From contig JAHWDD010000005.1 in NCBI GenBank assembly GCA_023897205.1, positions 3,658,001-3,722,000 on the forward strand: a DNA stretch of 64,000 nt. Direction: 5' to 3'. A program made the translations under genes and the position numbers. The DNA is from Exophiala sp. HKRS030 (taxonomy: Eukaryota > Ascomycota > Eurotiomycetes > Chaetothyriales > Herpotrichiellaceae). Positions within the stretch are counted from its first letter, which is position 1, and every line of letters begins with the position of its first letter. This document shows, in pieces, positions 46,990 to 59,356 of the stretch. A model generated the notes under the pieces. It worked only from the letters and a program-made list of their open reading frames with translations, ran no database searches and was not told the DNA's origin.

Positions 46990-48387
46990 TGGACCAGGCG
47001 CATTGGGATATGACGTGCTGGTCATAACAGGAACATGTAAACCTCTCAAAAACTCAAAAGCAACCGTCGAATATAAGATAGAAGCCCTCTGAATTGAGGA
47101 TTAATCTGGGTCACAGTCGTTCCACTGACCTTAACTTCACTGCTCATTCATGCAAAATAACGAGTCATCAAGAAGAGCTGAAGCATTACTACCAAGTTCA
47201 AGACTCTCAGGATACACTGAATAACATCGATCAAATTCATGTCTTCCATGAACAATATCTGATAATCCGTCAACTGCATGTTACGGTAGTAAGCCATTGC
47301 CAATGATATCCGATTTGAAGCTGTATAGACCTTGTGAGCAATTCTCCGGCAAAGAATCCCCAAGCCGAATTCGAGCACCTCAACAAATGCGCTGCAAGCG
47401 CCCCCATCAATGACTGTACGACCTTTGACACAAGATCATAGGCTTGACGCTATATCGATGACCCGCAGCTCTCATTCAGAAGGTAGTCATCGGCTCCACA
47501 TCCGCTGGCGCCCCAGAGTCTCCGAGCTACAAAACCTACCCCACGAAAATAATTCTCCAGTAAGCTCTCGGAAATCGTTGCTCCCGTCATATACCCCGGA
47601 TTGAGATGACGCGGCCTTGGTAGTTCAACGTTATCCCGCACGTCGGCATATCAGACCAGCCAGATGCTCAGATCTGTAGGTAGGTCACAGGAGATCTCAT
47701 CGATACATCTATGAAGGGCGCTCACCGCGGTAAAGACATTCATCCTGAGAATACTACGGCCGACGCCGCAAATAACGTAAGGCTGCCACGAACCATGTAG
47801 AGCAGAGGAGAGTTGATGATCGGCAGCTGCTCCGGCCTGTCTGCGAGATGAGGCTAGGAACGAGTTGATCAACCCCATCCAAGCTCGATCTACATCTTCA
47901 CCTGCTAGCGGCTGCAGAATTGTCCCTCCACATCAATCTGTCAACATTTACCCATCGGAAGCCGTAAATTTTCTCTGCTTTCACGAATCATCAGAGCACC
48001 GAGGAAAACTCTTGCATAGTCGTTGCAGATTCGGGAAGCGTTTATGAGAATGGATTGCTAAAGTTCTAGCATCCATGCCCGGCGTAATGGCATGCAGATC
48101 CTTTTGCAGTGGTACCAGCCCAGTCGTCCTCCCCAGCTTGAGATTCCTGGCCAACTGTCAGAGGCACTGCGCCATATTGCCGGCATCAAATGGCCTTTTA
48201 GCATCATTCGCTGAAAAGCTGTGTGGCTCTCCTCGCTATTCCCGAGTGGAGGAGGTCGGGAGACTTCATATCAAAGGTGCATCTGTGGAGGGCCGTGGAC
48301 TATAAGTGCATGCTTTCGAGCCGCATCAAGATATTGTGAAGTCAAAGCTTTCGTCTGCCATTTACTTCACTCTCCAACTCCATCGCG
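46990..48387. other. intergenic, about 1.4 kb
   Basis: No open frame shows a domain. It includes the promoter of the secreted-protein gene downstream. I see no RNA gene or repeat. Confidence 0.45.
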
Positions 48388-49820
48388 ATGCTGCGAGGAA
48401 CAATCTTTTCGACTTTGGCGTCAATTGCCTCTGCCACAATCACGATCAGTGACCCAAGTGACGCAATCAATAGTCTTGACTGGGATAGCGACAATGCTAT
48501 ACTCGCTGACTACAACATCGCCCCAGTGATGTACCAGACTGGACCTATACTAGGGCCCTACACCTATGACGGAGAATCGCACAACATCTCGGGTCAAGTC
48601 TTAGTGGCCGATCAAAATGATACCAGTGTTCTCGTCATTGCCAACCAATCAGAAGTTCAAGTTGAGCATACCACAATAGTGAAATCTGGCTATAGCTCAA
48701 ATCTTTTACAAGCAAGCTTCTTTGGTCAGTGCGAGAATCCTCCAGACCAAACCCAACTCAACGTAAGCTGACATGTCGCATAGGCTTGAACTCCGCAGTC
48801 GTGGTAGCCAACGATTCGACAGCGTCATTGTTCAACGTGAACATCACAACGCACAATGGTGCCGCCAATCTCTATTCATATGGAAATGGTAGTGTGGCTA
48901 ACGTGAAGAATGCTTGGCTGTATAGCTCGGGTCCGGCTTCACATGGCCTCTATGCTGGAGGCAATGGAACAGTGATTGCAGAGAATGTTCGTCACTATTC
49001 TGGTGGCAACCGATGCTCGTCGTTCAGTGGTGATTCTCCTGCAGGGTACATCCACGTCACCAACGCCGTGGCCCATACTGATGGTGTCGGCTCAGCGATC
49101 TGCTATGCCCTAGGCATTTGTAACATGACGGGGGTTATCGGCCACGCCGCTCAATCCCCTGTTACATTCTCTGACGGACATCAGACAACCATATGGAAGG
49201 ATAGTGACTTAACTGCGGGACTTCTTGGTGGAGTTGTCTTATTCTCCTCATCTATCCGTACAGCTGATGCGAGTGTAACTTTCGACGGGTCGAGGCTTAC
49301 AGTGCTTGGTGACACCATGCCTGCTCTTTGGTTTGGGAATATTATCGCAACAGCCAATATTATCGACTCTGAGATCAACAATACTGCGTCTGGCATTCTT
49401 GCTGTGGCAAACTACTCTCAAGTCACTCAAGATTTCAATTATTACGCTAGCTATACGGACAACCCTGATCTTTCTCCTGCCGAAGTCACCATCAATGTCC
49501 AGGGCTCGCAGGTCTCTGGTTCTCTAGTGGCTTACAACGGCTCTTCCATTGCCATTAATCTAGAACAATACTCTACCTGGAATGGTGAAGCTCACTCTGG
49601 ATTCGAAGCCGCTGCCTTCGCGGTAAGCCTTGACAAAACGTCGTCGTGGACTTTGACTGCCACCACGGATCTTCAGAATTTCAGCAACGCTGACACTACT
49701 TTGACAAACGTCATCAGCAATGGATTCAATATAACCTATGATGCTACATCGGATGCTAACGTTGCCTGGAACGGTACAACCTACTCCTTACCAGGGGGTG
49801 GGAAATTGGTCCCCAAGTAG
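48388..49820 (+). CDS. secreted glycoprotein, probable right-handed beta-helix
   Basis: Exons are 48388..48724 and 48784..49820, with a 59-nt intron (GTCAGT, AGCTGACAT branch, CATAG) that joins SFFG to LNSAVVV in frame; 457 aa. Residues 1-17 form a signal peptide (MLRGTIFSTLASIASAT). The rest is made of short repeating beta-strand-like units rich in Asn, Ser, Thr, Gly and Val with many N-x-S/T sequons. Examples are NDSTASLFNVNITTHNGA and YNGSSIAINLEQYSTWNG. This pattern fits a pectate-lyase-like parallel beta-helix, but I see no catalytic Asp/Arg set that would prove enzyme activity. It could be a wall adhesin or an inactive polysaccharide-binding protein. Confidence 0.75.
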
Positions 49821-50364
49821 GGATACTTCCGAGAGAGGTGGCAGATTATCACAATAGAGTAATAGCGTACAGCTAGCCACGACACGAACTGCTTCTTTAG
49901 AAGATCATACTATATTGTAAAAGCCAATAAAAGAATTTGCTATCGTCTGTTGAGTAACCGGAATCTTCCCAGGTACTACCGCTTACAAACTGCCATGCAG
50001 TAAGCAAGAGGTCTATGTCAATCGCTTCCTTTGGTCCTGAAGTTTCGTCAATGTCCTCAGCATAACACATTGCCTGATGATAGAGATAGGCTTGAGCGAG
50101 AGTAAGCAGAGGTCTCGAGCACGTAGGTGTGAACGCCTTCAATATCAGTCTATGGCTATGTAATCTGGTACAATGCTTTCTCTTCTTCCACGTTATTAGT
50201 GTCTCGACAGTATCGCTGGGAGATAATCTTTGCGGTTATATCATGGTAAAATTGCAGCCTCAACTCACTTTCACGATTCTGTGCCCAAAGGAGGTACATG
50301 ATCTTTTTCATGTTCTCGGTTGGGTGATATCATTCATGTTCGCATCCCTTCTCGCAACTGATGC
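49821..50364. other. intergenic between convergent genes
   Basis: About 0.54 kb between the secreted-protein gene and the end of the Dal5-type permease. No feature is recognised beyond probable 3' UTRs. Confidence 0.5.
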
Positions 50365-52484
50365 TCAGTGTGCAAAGCGGAAATCCTTTCTTTTACTGCC
50401 CGAGTCTTTGGTCGTTGCCAGATATTCCAAGCGCTTCTCCGGGGACATCGTGTCCCACTCTTTCGATCGTGTTTTGTTGCGCCAGACATAGTACAACTTG
50501 ACAAGAAGATAAAGTATCACGTTGACCGCACAAATGATAGTGAGTTGCCTATTACCTCGGCGATCTTTTTTTGAGTATATTCGTTAGGTCATGATTTCTC
50601 TGTGAAAGGATACTCGAGGGGAGTCGACTACCCGTGGAAATGCTTGGTTACTTACAAAGAGGAGCATCGTCTCGACGATAGATATTTGATAAAGTTATCC
50701 CTCCGACTTGGCAAAACATACTGGAATCCCGATAGTTAGCTATTTATGAAAGATGCTTAGGGAATAGTTGCAGGAGGAATCACTTATAGACTGCTGCTGA
50801 GACCGTCCTGGTCCGCACTGAGTTTGAGTTGCGACTGCACCAGCCGACCTGCATAGCATGTACACTAGGGTAGGAAAGCAATACTGTCAAGACAGAAAAC
50901 TTGACCCAAGCCCCAGTTGAATCTGGAAGCACTGCCATGGCGAGAATGCAGGGAAAGATCCATAGCTGTGCGATGGCGCCGAGGTAGGATCTTTGATTCC
51001 AGATTTCTGAGAAGTAGGTAATCGTCAACATCTAAACAAAGTGAGCTAAAAGAGAAGATGGGAATACATGGCACTGCACCTACCGTGACGGTTCCGACCA
51101 CCTGGGTAGGAATACTCAGCAAATTCGAGTCAAATGTACCAAATCCGAGCTGCCGAAGAGTCAAGGTAAGGTATTGATCAGGAGGACCAGCAGGAATCAA
51201 GAACATAAAGCCGAGGATATACATTGGCCACAAATCATAGTCGCAGAGAGATTTCCACAGCAGCTTAAGATCGACTGCCTGGCGGTTGTGCATGTCGCCT
51301 TTAGAAGGATCATCACGCAGGATGCGGTTAACCATGATTGTCTCCTCGCGTTCGTTGAACCAACCCTTGGGACGCCACCACGATTTCGTTTGTGTAGGGC
51401 TTGGCGCCATCATGAACCAACTCCAGATTCCCACGGCAAGAGTGAGGAGACCTTCGAAGAGGAACAGCCATCTCCAACCTTCTTTTCCGTGCCAGCCACG
51501 AAGTCGTAGTAGTCCGAATGCCAGAATTGGAGCGACAATATCCGTTACGCGTAGGCTTGTCCAGAACAATGCCAGTCGGAAAGGGAGCTCGCTACCTTTG
51601 AAAAAGTACGACTATATCATTTTCGTATGAGAAAGCACCAGCCAACCTTGGATCAAACTTACCAGATATAGAATCACATCAGGTATAAAGCCACCCTGAA
51701 GCAGACCCAGTAAAGCTCGACACACGAGGAATGACGACCTTCCTGTCAGAAAAAACTGAAAAGTAGCAACAAGACTCCAGGCGCACATAATCGTGGGTAT
51801 CTGTTCCACTATTAGTACCAGTCATCAAATGCTCTGGACAAGCTAACCCATCGGTCTGGACCAAGCTTCTTGCTGACAAGCTGTGACGGAAGTTCAGCTG
51901 ATAGGAAAGCTAGCCTGAAAACCGTGTTGCCCAAGTTGAAATCTGAAGATCTTGTCAGAATGTAATAGTAGAAGATTCAAGATGATCTGACCATTAGTTG
52001 TCAGATTTAGATCTTCAAGGAAATTGTCGGTATTTGCCTGACTGAGATTGCCTCTGTCCAGATCAAGAGCGAAAAAGGCGATGCAAGCCCATAAGGTGAT
52101 CTTCAGGTCAATCTTGTTGACAAGGGGCTTGATGACTTCAGCCTTCATAACCACAAAAAATCGTCATAGACTCACCAGTTCTTCGGCCCATGTCCAGCGT
52201 GCTGAGGGATCGAACCGATGAAGATTTTCATACTTGCTGATTGGCTGAAAGTATTTGGCTGTCGATGGATCGTCGTATACTGAAGGCTGAGTCGCGATCT
52301 CGTCGAGTTTGACGTTCTTTTTCCCGCCACGGAAGAGTGTCATGATGGGTAGAGTTGGTGGCTCCGTTCTTTGCAGCGCTTGTTCCTCCAAGATCCGATT
52401 CCTCGTTTGCTCCAAGTCCTCAGGAGAGGAATCATCATTGACAAGTACTTGTGAAGCTTGAAGCTCCTTCTCGCTTGCCGTCAT
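50365..52484 (-). CDS. Dal5-family MFS permease (anion:cation symporter type), eight exons
   Basis: This is a plasma-membrane importer of the allantoate/nicotinate/vitamin permease family. Exons are 52484..52176, 52127..51992, 51942..51848, 51800..51663, 51611..51084, 51031..50784, 50720..50656 and 50564..50365. They total 1719 nt with no stop, giving 572 aa. Family signatures run throughout: [90 protein letters not shown], then [20 protein letters not shown]. The last exon supplies [13 protein letters not shown] and the terminal KDFRFAH. Intron 1 is 48 nt and uses an ATCAAG acceptor; the others are 46-91 nt. The frame sum supports the model. The exact substrate is not readable. Confidence 0.9.
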
Positions 52485-55400
52485 GGTTATCTGAAAGAGG
52501 TAATAGACTTTCTAATGCGTGCAACAGATACAAAATAGATGAACCGAGGACTTGTACTGCCTTGTATGTTGGTCTTAGAACACCAGTGTGTGAAGCATGG
52601 CTTTATAGGTTCAGAGAGAACGACCATAGCGAATGTACCAAGAAGCTGACGAGAATGGTCTCTGATATCGATTCGCGTGGAAGTACTTGGCACAGGCTTG
52701 GAGGGCTCATCCAGACTCGTCTACGCTGATCTAAAACCTGGTATTGATCCTCATATCCACTCGATTGTCTGTTATTTCATATCATCGACTTTGAGTTTTC
52801 TGATTCAATACTGGGCGTCTATGGTGCAATGACTGCCAAGCCTGGAATGTCTTTGAGCAAAAGGAGATCTGATTGCCGTATCGCTAACCCTTCATTGGCA
52901 CAGAGTCGAAGCACGGCGGAGCAGCGCGAATGCTACAGCGTTTCCGGTCAACAATTGCGCCCATGGCCAAGATCAATGGTTAGGGCGAACGATGAGGACT
53001 TCTAATCGGAATCATCAATTCGCTCCGAAAGTTGAGGTCTTTCATTCGCCTTGAGAAGTCCGAAGCCATCGAAGGGATGAGTTTTTCCAATGATGAATGA
53101 TTCAAGCCAGATAACGTCAGTTTTGCCAACGTTCGTGATTTTGCTTGGCCTTCCGGAGCGCTCTTGACTCTCTTGGCAGTTCCCGAACCACTCAGCCCAC
53201 CCTCCAGCAGCGGAACGAGATTTGTAAGAGAGGAGTTCGCACAGCTACGCGTACTATTCGTATCTGGGTCACAACTTGCGGAATTCTCGCATGAACTGCA
53301 GAATTTGTGAGCTGTCGAGCCTGCGCGGAACCCTCTTTCCCTGTCATATTGCAATGATATTAGGATTTTGAGTACGCGAAGATGATCACAACAAACTACT
53401 TGCATTCAGTATTGCTTCGCCGCCATATTTCACCATCATGTAATCTTGCTGTCTTTGATACAAGGCGGTGAATCGACGAAAGCCAGAGCTAGAACTTCTT
53501 ACTACGATCAGGAGAAGCAGCGGCGCACCTCATAAAGTGGTCCGCAAAGCAAGTGCGCACCTACAGTTACCCTTGTAAAGCATATCTAATTTGATGAGGA
53601 TTCTATGCAATGTTGACCATTGAGCACCTCAAGAAAGCCTCAAGCTTTGCCACTTTCTAGATATCTATTCAATTTCCCAAATCAAGTGAAGGTTATAAGA
53701 GTCCAGGCATTTCTAAACCATTTGACAAGAGTTTGTAGCTTATAGATCTCCCCTTCCCTCTTACCTAGAGCCAGAGACCTCTAGCATTTGGTCTGTCAAT
53801 TCAACTCGACACAAAATATATTCCCAGTCAGGGAACTTAGCCAGAACTTGCGCGGATACCGATGAACCCTCGATCATTCTCGTCTATGAGCTCTCCAACG
53901 GAAAGGAGGGACCGACTCGTCAAGAAGGCAGTACTCCATGCGATTCGCCGCAAAGTTGTTTAGGCTTATGCCAGGACTACCGTGAAAGTACTCAACACTA
54001 AAGTCAGTTTTCCATGTCAAGCTCGGACGAGCCTCCAAAAGCCGTCGACTGTCTGACGGTTAGATTTTGAAAGAAAAATCCCAGGTACAATGCGGCTGAC
54101 CAAGTTCTACTCCTCGACAAGAGTTGTGGATGCTAAACTTGCTCCAACTTAAAGTTAATGAAATTGGGTTTAGTGAGTGGAATTCAAAGGCAAATTCGAT
54201 CTCTGCTACAATATTGGTTCCACACCATGCAGTAGAGGTTCGGAGCATCTCTTTCACCGGCAAGATGTGAAACACAGCTTAACAGTTATGGTCGAGACTT
54301 CATCTGACTAGATGATATTTTGCCAAAGCAGTATGGAAATAATCCATATTGCCGTTTCCATTCTGTCATAGGAGACCGGTAGCTCCCGCAGGAACATACT
54401 ACTTACCTTAGATGTCGTCTGCGACTCAATCAATTTTATCGCGCCATCTCTGAACTTTCAGTATCTGGCAAATGGACTTATGAACAAGTTCGCATGGCTA
54501 AAGGCAGCTGGGGTCTTGTGCATGACGCTGATATGTCCGTTGATTAAATTTACCAACACTGCATGGAACGAAAAGACTGTCTTACGACTAAAATGCCACC
54601 GTATGCTGCGATTTGCACGCTTTCGCGAGCAGAATAGTAAGAACAAGGAGATGGAGGTTCTATGGCAGAGAAAACTTCACAGTCAAGAAGATATGCAACG
54701 ATCTCGCACGTTGAACAGTCCGAAACAACTCTGTCGCTTGATAAAATTTGTCAGCACATGAGAGGATAGCGTTTGCCAGTCGAGGAGTCAATAATGCGAC
54801 AAGTGATGCCTATGTGCACGTGGTCGGAGACTTAACATGAGATGGCCACTCTGTATATATCGAAGGCTATCCCTGAACTTATGTGGTGGCATTGCGAGAT
54901 GCGACCCCCTGGCGCTGCCTACATTAGTGGAGTTTTCGTCATTGGAACCAACATTTCACAATTCGTGGAGTGGATAGATAAGCCTCAAACAAGCACTGAG
55001 CATCTCACTCAACTTCCTTGTATAGCTAATTATGTCGGCTTTGCGTATGCTGGTATCTCGAAATTGTACTGGCATGTTCTGTGCTCAACCTTCTTTCGAT
55101 GTAGTTAACTGAAAGCTTGGTGCTCGTCTTTCTGTAAGGGTATGGCGGAGGGCTGGAGGTCAAATGGATCACGATTCGTAGCGTGCATATCGCAGCTTCG
55201 TCCGTTTTACAGATTCAGATACGATTCTATCGTTGCTGTAGACGGCTAATGAGAACAACTGCCGAGAAGGAGGAATACTCGGTAGCCAGACGACGACTTC
55301 ATCGAGAACTAGACTAATTGTAGCCAAACACTTAGAAGCTTGTGTCCTCTGTCAATATCTGGAAGAGCTTGAAACAATTCCCTAATGACAGGAGATAACG

Positions 55401-56739
55401 GTTGAGGTGCCTGCTTTAGCTACCTCCACGCCAAAAAGTAGGTTGCCGTTGTCTGTCTGGTTGGCAACGCTCTCTAGATGACCAATCACCGAGCATGCAC
55501 GATCTGGACGCTCTAATTCATTTGGAACGAGGATGTGGTACACTCGAGAAAAAATCATGGGACTCTTGGATAAGTAGGCATCACGGATGTATTTCTGTAT
55601 AAAACAGGCAAGTCTGAACGTTATGTACAATAAGACGACTTATGCATATATCCACCAATCACTACGCTACTACGAACATATAGTTTCAACAACCTGGGCT
55701 CGCCAGCTTTAGCATCCGCAAGGGACAGACTGTGACAACAAATGAGCCCTGAGTACTAAAACTTGGTCAAGTATGTTTCTAAGGCGAACCATGCTATGAT
55801 TGCAAGCGGCAGCATGCTTGTCTACAGTAATCAAGAAAAAATGTTGGTTGACCGTGATAGAGGGAGCAGCCTGAGACCTAAACGGGTACATGGTATAAAG
55901 AGAGAGAGAGACGCTCAGTATAGACTTGGATACTAGGTAATAAAATACAGGGGGAGCATTATATTGCTTCCTCACGTGACCATCCTCGAACATAAGAAAC
56001 ATCGTACGCGAATGAGAACTTCAGGGTACATCTCTCAGGCTCGCCGTGGCTTTCAATCAAATCGACTAAGTATGTCTGATTGTTCCTGAGCCATATCACA
56101 AATAGTTGGAGTGAAAACGCAGGGTTTCTCAAAGCTCTGGCCTCTGAGTTCGGACCTGTCGATCTCGGCGTTTCCCTTTCCACTCCAGGCTCTGACTTTA
56201 TTCCGCTTTCACTTCGTGCTCGTTTATTTTGAGCCATTAATAGATTATGCAGGTCTGCAGGTAATAGGCAGGTATGCAGGTATGCAGGTATGCAGGCTGA
56301 GAACTCACTTTGCACAGAGGTATGGATGCCCAGCTTGTACTATTGCTTTTATCATCACTAGTGACAGTCGTTCCTGCCTGACAATTCGCTGCACAACCGC
56401 ATGCCCGCACCTTCCACCTGAGGCTGTTTCAGCCTTTCAAGTTTCCCCTCCACCTGCTCAGATGACAGATTCTGCCCTGCTCATTACCGTTTGCTCTAGC
56501 CTCTCACTGCCTCTCATTGCCTCTAACCCACATTTACCACGCGTCGTCGTACTCCATGCTTGACCGAGTTCCAGACCATCGACCATTGACCAACGCTCGA
56601 GCCCTCTCACGCATACATTCCTGTTAAAAACAATCAACCTTTCCCTCTCCATCTCTCTACACTCGTCCTCTGACACCTTTGTCTATTCCCTTCCCCCAAG
56701 CCATGATCCCTGCGGCATGGTCCCGCCCTTGTCAAGACG
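52485..56739. other. gene-poor stretch, about 4.3 kb
   Basis: No recognisable gene is found. The longest frame is 52980-53405 on the minus strand (141 codons, Cys- and Ser-rich start, no known motif). A 33-codon plus-strand frame starts at 53862. Several short frames elsewhere look random. A GGTATGCA repeat lies at 56271. The last few hundred bases are pyrimidine-rich and are likely the promoter and 5' UTR of the gene at 56740. Confidence 0.45.
56271..56294. repeat. GGTATGCA tandem repeat, three copies
   Basis: Three perfect octamers sit next to further GCAGGT-like sequence upstream (56249-56270). Confidence 0.85.
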
Positions 56740-57963
56740 ATGGACGGAGACGACAGGGCAGATGACGCCGCCCGAGACCACGATGTCACTGGCCCTCTCA
56801 GGTCCTCCAAACGAGATCGCCTAAAGGGAGCTCTATCCCGCACCAAGAGCAAGTTCATAAAACAAACCGAAAGACATCACGAGAAAGAGATCGAGGAACA
56901 TGGTGACGATGTCGATGCTTTCCTCGCTGCCGGTCGACCCTCCATCTCCAGCCAGTACTCCATTCCCTCACCCTCAGCCACCCTCCTCCATCATCATGCC
57001 ACACCAGACCTTCTCTCCTCGACCACTTCCACGATAGACTCCATCTCACCACGTCCGTCAACATCGGACTCATCCTCCTTTGCACTACCCAAACAATCTC
57101 CACGTAAGATTGTCGTCCCACGCATCGACGTAAGCAATTCTCAACGCTATCCTGCAGCCCAAAATGTTGGCTCGGCCGAGACCAACACCACCTACAGCGG
57201 AGGTAGTGACTTCCTGCGGCCCGAGTACCAGGGTAGAAGCCTGTCTTCGAGCTCTCTGGCTAAAGGCAGACGTCGCGGACGAGGCTTGAGCGTTACATTC
57301 ATCGAGGCACCTCCCATAGTCATCGGTGTAGGTGGCGATGACGCACCCGCACCACCTGTCGAGATATCAAAGGCTCGAGCACGAGCAAGATCCGTCTCAC
57401 CAGTCTCTCGCCGGTCCGGCCAGATGACCCAGTCAAAAGAAGCACCTTCTCGACCTCTTGAAGTCACCTCCAACGGACCGCGACCAATTCCTGTCTCCCA
57501 AGCTCAAGCTCAACCTCAGTCCCTTTCACAAGCTTCGCCGTCAATCCCAACATCTCACCAGGAGCCTCCTGATATTCTGCGTCCTCGAGCATTACAAAGA
57601 GTGCAGACAGGGCTCGAATCGAGCAGTGCAGTTGGTGTGTCGGATTTGGACAAGGAGTTTGCCATGACATTAAGGATGGATTCTCCGGCGAGTTCGACCG
57701 CGTCACCGGCCGGGCCTGAAATCGTGGCTCCGAAACCGTACCGACCCATCCAACCGCCGCCGGTGATGGAAGTCCCAGGTGGCAACGAAGGAGAGGGAGA
57801 AGAGGCTTCACCTGCACGTCTACAAGCGGAGGCAAGGGTTCGAGAGGCTCCACATACACAACGGTATTACAGCGGACATGCCAACATCGGGCAGAGCCCT
57901 ACAGAGAGGGCTCAAGCATCCGTCAGTAGTCCCCCAAATGGCCGTGGTCAACGACAAGTCTGA
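56740..57963 (+). CDS. hypothetical disordered protein, 407 aa
   Basis: I do not recognise a domain. The start (MDGDDRADDAARD) is acidic and is followed by a basic helix with coiled-coil character (RDRLKGALSRTKSKFIKQTERHHEKEIEEHGDD). Nearly all of the rest is Ser/Pro/Arg-rich and probably unstructured, with RGLSVTFIEAPP as a possible short ordered motif and several SP sites suggesting phosphorylation. A single exon supports it as a real gene; its composition stands out from the flanking non-coding DNA. It ends 93 bp from the convergent cystathionine-synthase-like gene. Given nearby frameshift errors, the C terminus may be wrong. Confidence 0.62.
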   Translation: MDGDDRADDAARDHDVTGPLRSSKRDRLKGALSRTKSKFIKQTERHHEKEIEEHGDDVDAFLAAGRPSISSQYSIPSPSATLLHHHATPDLLSSTTSTIDSISPRPSTSDSSSFALPKQSPRKIVVPRIDVSNSQRYPAAQNVGSAETNTTYSGGSDFLRPEYQGRSLSSSSLAKGRRRGRGLSVTFIEAPPIVIGVGGDDAPAPPVEISKARARARSVSPVSRRSGQMTQSKEAPSRPLEVTSNGPRPIPVSQAQAQPQSLSQASPSIPTSHQEPPDILRPRALQRVQTGLESSSAVGVSDLDKEFAMTLRMDSPASSTASPAGPEIVAPKPYRPIQPPPVMEVPGGNEGEGEEASPARLQAEARVREAPHTQRYYSGHANIGQSPTERAQASVSSPPNGRGQRQV

Positions 57964-58056
57964 GTTCAATCATGGCACAACACGTGCTAGAGATTACATC
58001 GGCGCACCAGCGGTCTATCTATGTCTAAAAGCTACAGGGTTGAAAAGACGCGCAGA

Positions 58057-59356
58057 CTAGTTCGGCGACGAGTCTGTGGTTAGAGCCTTGAACCCCTGGA
58101 TCAAGTCGTCCAACAGATCTCGGTCATCCTCTATGCCGATGCTGATCCTCAGTAGATCCTGCTCCACAGAGTCATCGGTCATTGTTCGCCATTCGATCAG
58201 ACTTTCCACACCACCTAGACTGGTAGCATGGTGGAACAGGTTGAGTTTGCTGGGCAGACGTTTGGCCAAGTCGGGGTCTTGAGGGTAATGGAGAAGACAG
58301 GACCAAATCCGTCCGGCATTTGTCTCCTTAGCCACGTTTTATAATCTTCTGTTTGCAAACTGGCATGGTAGACCTTTTTCAATACGGAGCGAATGATCTC
58401 GGCGTCTGACTGTGAAAGTCCGGTGCCGACCGTGTGACCGGTGAGGGCGCCATCCAGAGCATCTACGATCCGTCTGGCACTCTCACTCTGCTTGGTGACA
58501 CGCAACTCGAGAGTTCGCACACTTCGGACCCCCAACCAGCCTTCGAGCCCACCCATGACGGAACCCAGGAACAATCGATCACTGACCAACTGGGGAATCC
58601 AATCCTTGTCTCGGACCGCTAGCACTCCACAGAGCAAGTCTGAATGACCGCCGATGTATTTGGTACCCGAGTGCATGACAATGTCTGCACCATGTTTAAA
58701 GGGATCTTGTAAAGGTGGAGGGCAAAGGTCGCATCAACACTGAGATAGGCACCTCTCGAATGAGCAATGTCGGCATAATGCTGGATGTTGAATGCAAGAC
58801 CCGTAGGGTTTATGGGAGTTTCGAGGTGGACGAGATCTCCTTTTTGGATTTCTTCTGGATTGCTGTCAAGTGGAATGACCTTGAGTCCGGACAATCTCTC
58901 GTGCAACTTCAAGACACCATGACAGCCATGATAGCCGGCACTGATTGCCACCCTGCGCGGGTTGACGAAGGTTATCAAGGCGTTGAAAGCGGAAAGACCT
59001 GAGGAGTATGTGAGAGCAGGATTTTTCAGCAGTACACTCAGAATGGCCTCCAGTCGTGTGGTGGAGTGGGTGGTGTGTCTTGAGTATATGTGCTTTGTAG
59101 GGTCGTACGCGGAAAGGTCTCGCTCGTGGATGGGTAGCAATTGATTTGGATCTCGAGGATATCGAAAAGTGGTACTGACGTGGATGGCAGGAGCGACGTC
59201 ATCGAGGATATTTAGAGAGTCGTCGGCATGGACTGCGGCTGTTGCTGGAGAGAGGTTTTGTAAGTTGAGGGCGTGCAGTGCGGCTGTGGGTGGAGGAGGA
59301 AGTTTGTCGAAATCGTCGTCGTCAACATGTGGTTGATGGACTCCATTTGTTGCCAT
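58057..59356 (-). CDS. cystathionine gamma-synthase-like PLP enzyme (two apparent frameshifts)
   Basis: This is a Cys/Met-metabolism PLP enzyme of the fungal Str2/trans-sulfuration group, which forms cystathionine from an activated homoserine and cysteine. Signatures include VSTTFRYPRD, SSGLSAFNALITF, ETPINPTG and the PLP-lysine motif MHSGTKYIGGHSD. Two breaks are seen. At the G3 run 58720-58722 (plus strand), one added C restores DATFAPPPLQDPFKHGADIV. At the G4 run 58273-58276, one added C restores SITLKTPDLAKRLP. With both corrected the gene is exactly 434 codons without an intron. The acidic, Pro-rich N terminus (about 45 residues) is not a clear targeting signal. It could be a lyase instead of a synthase. 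Confidence 0.85.
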
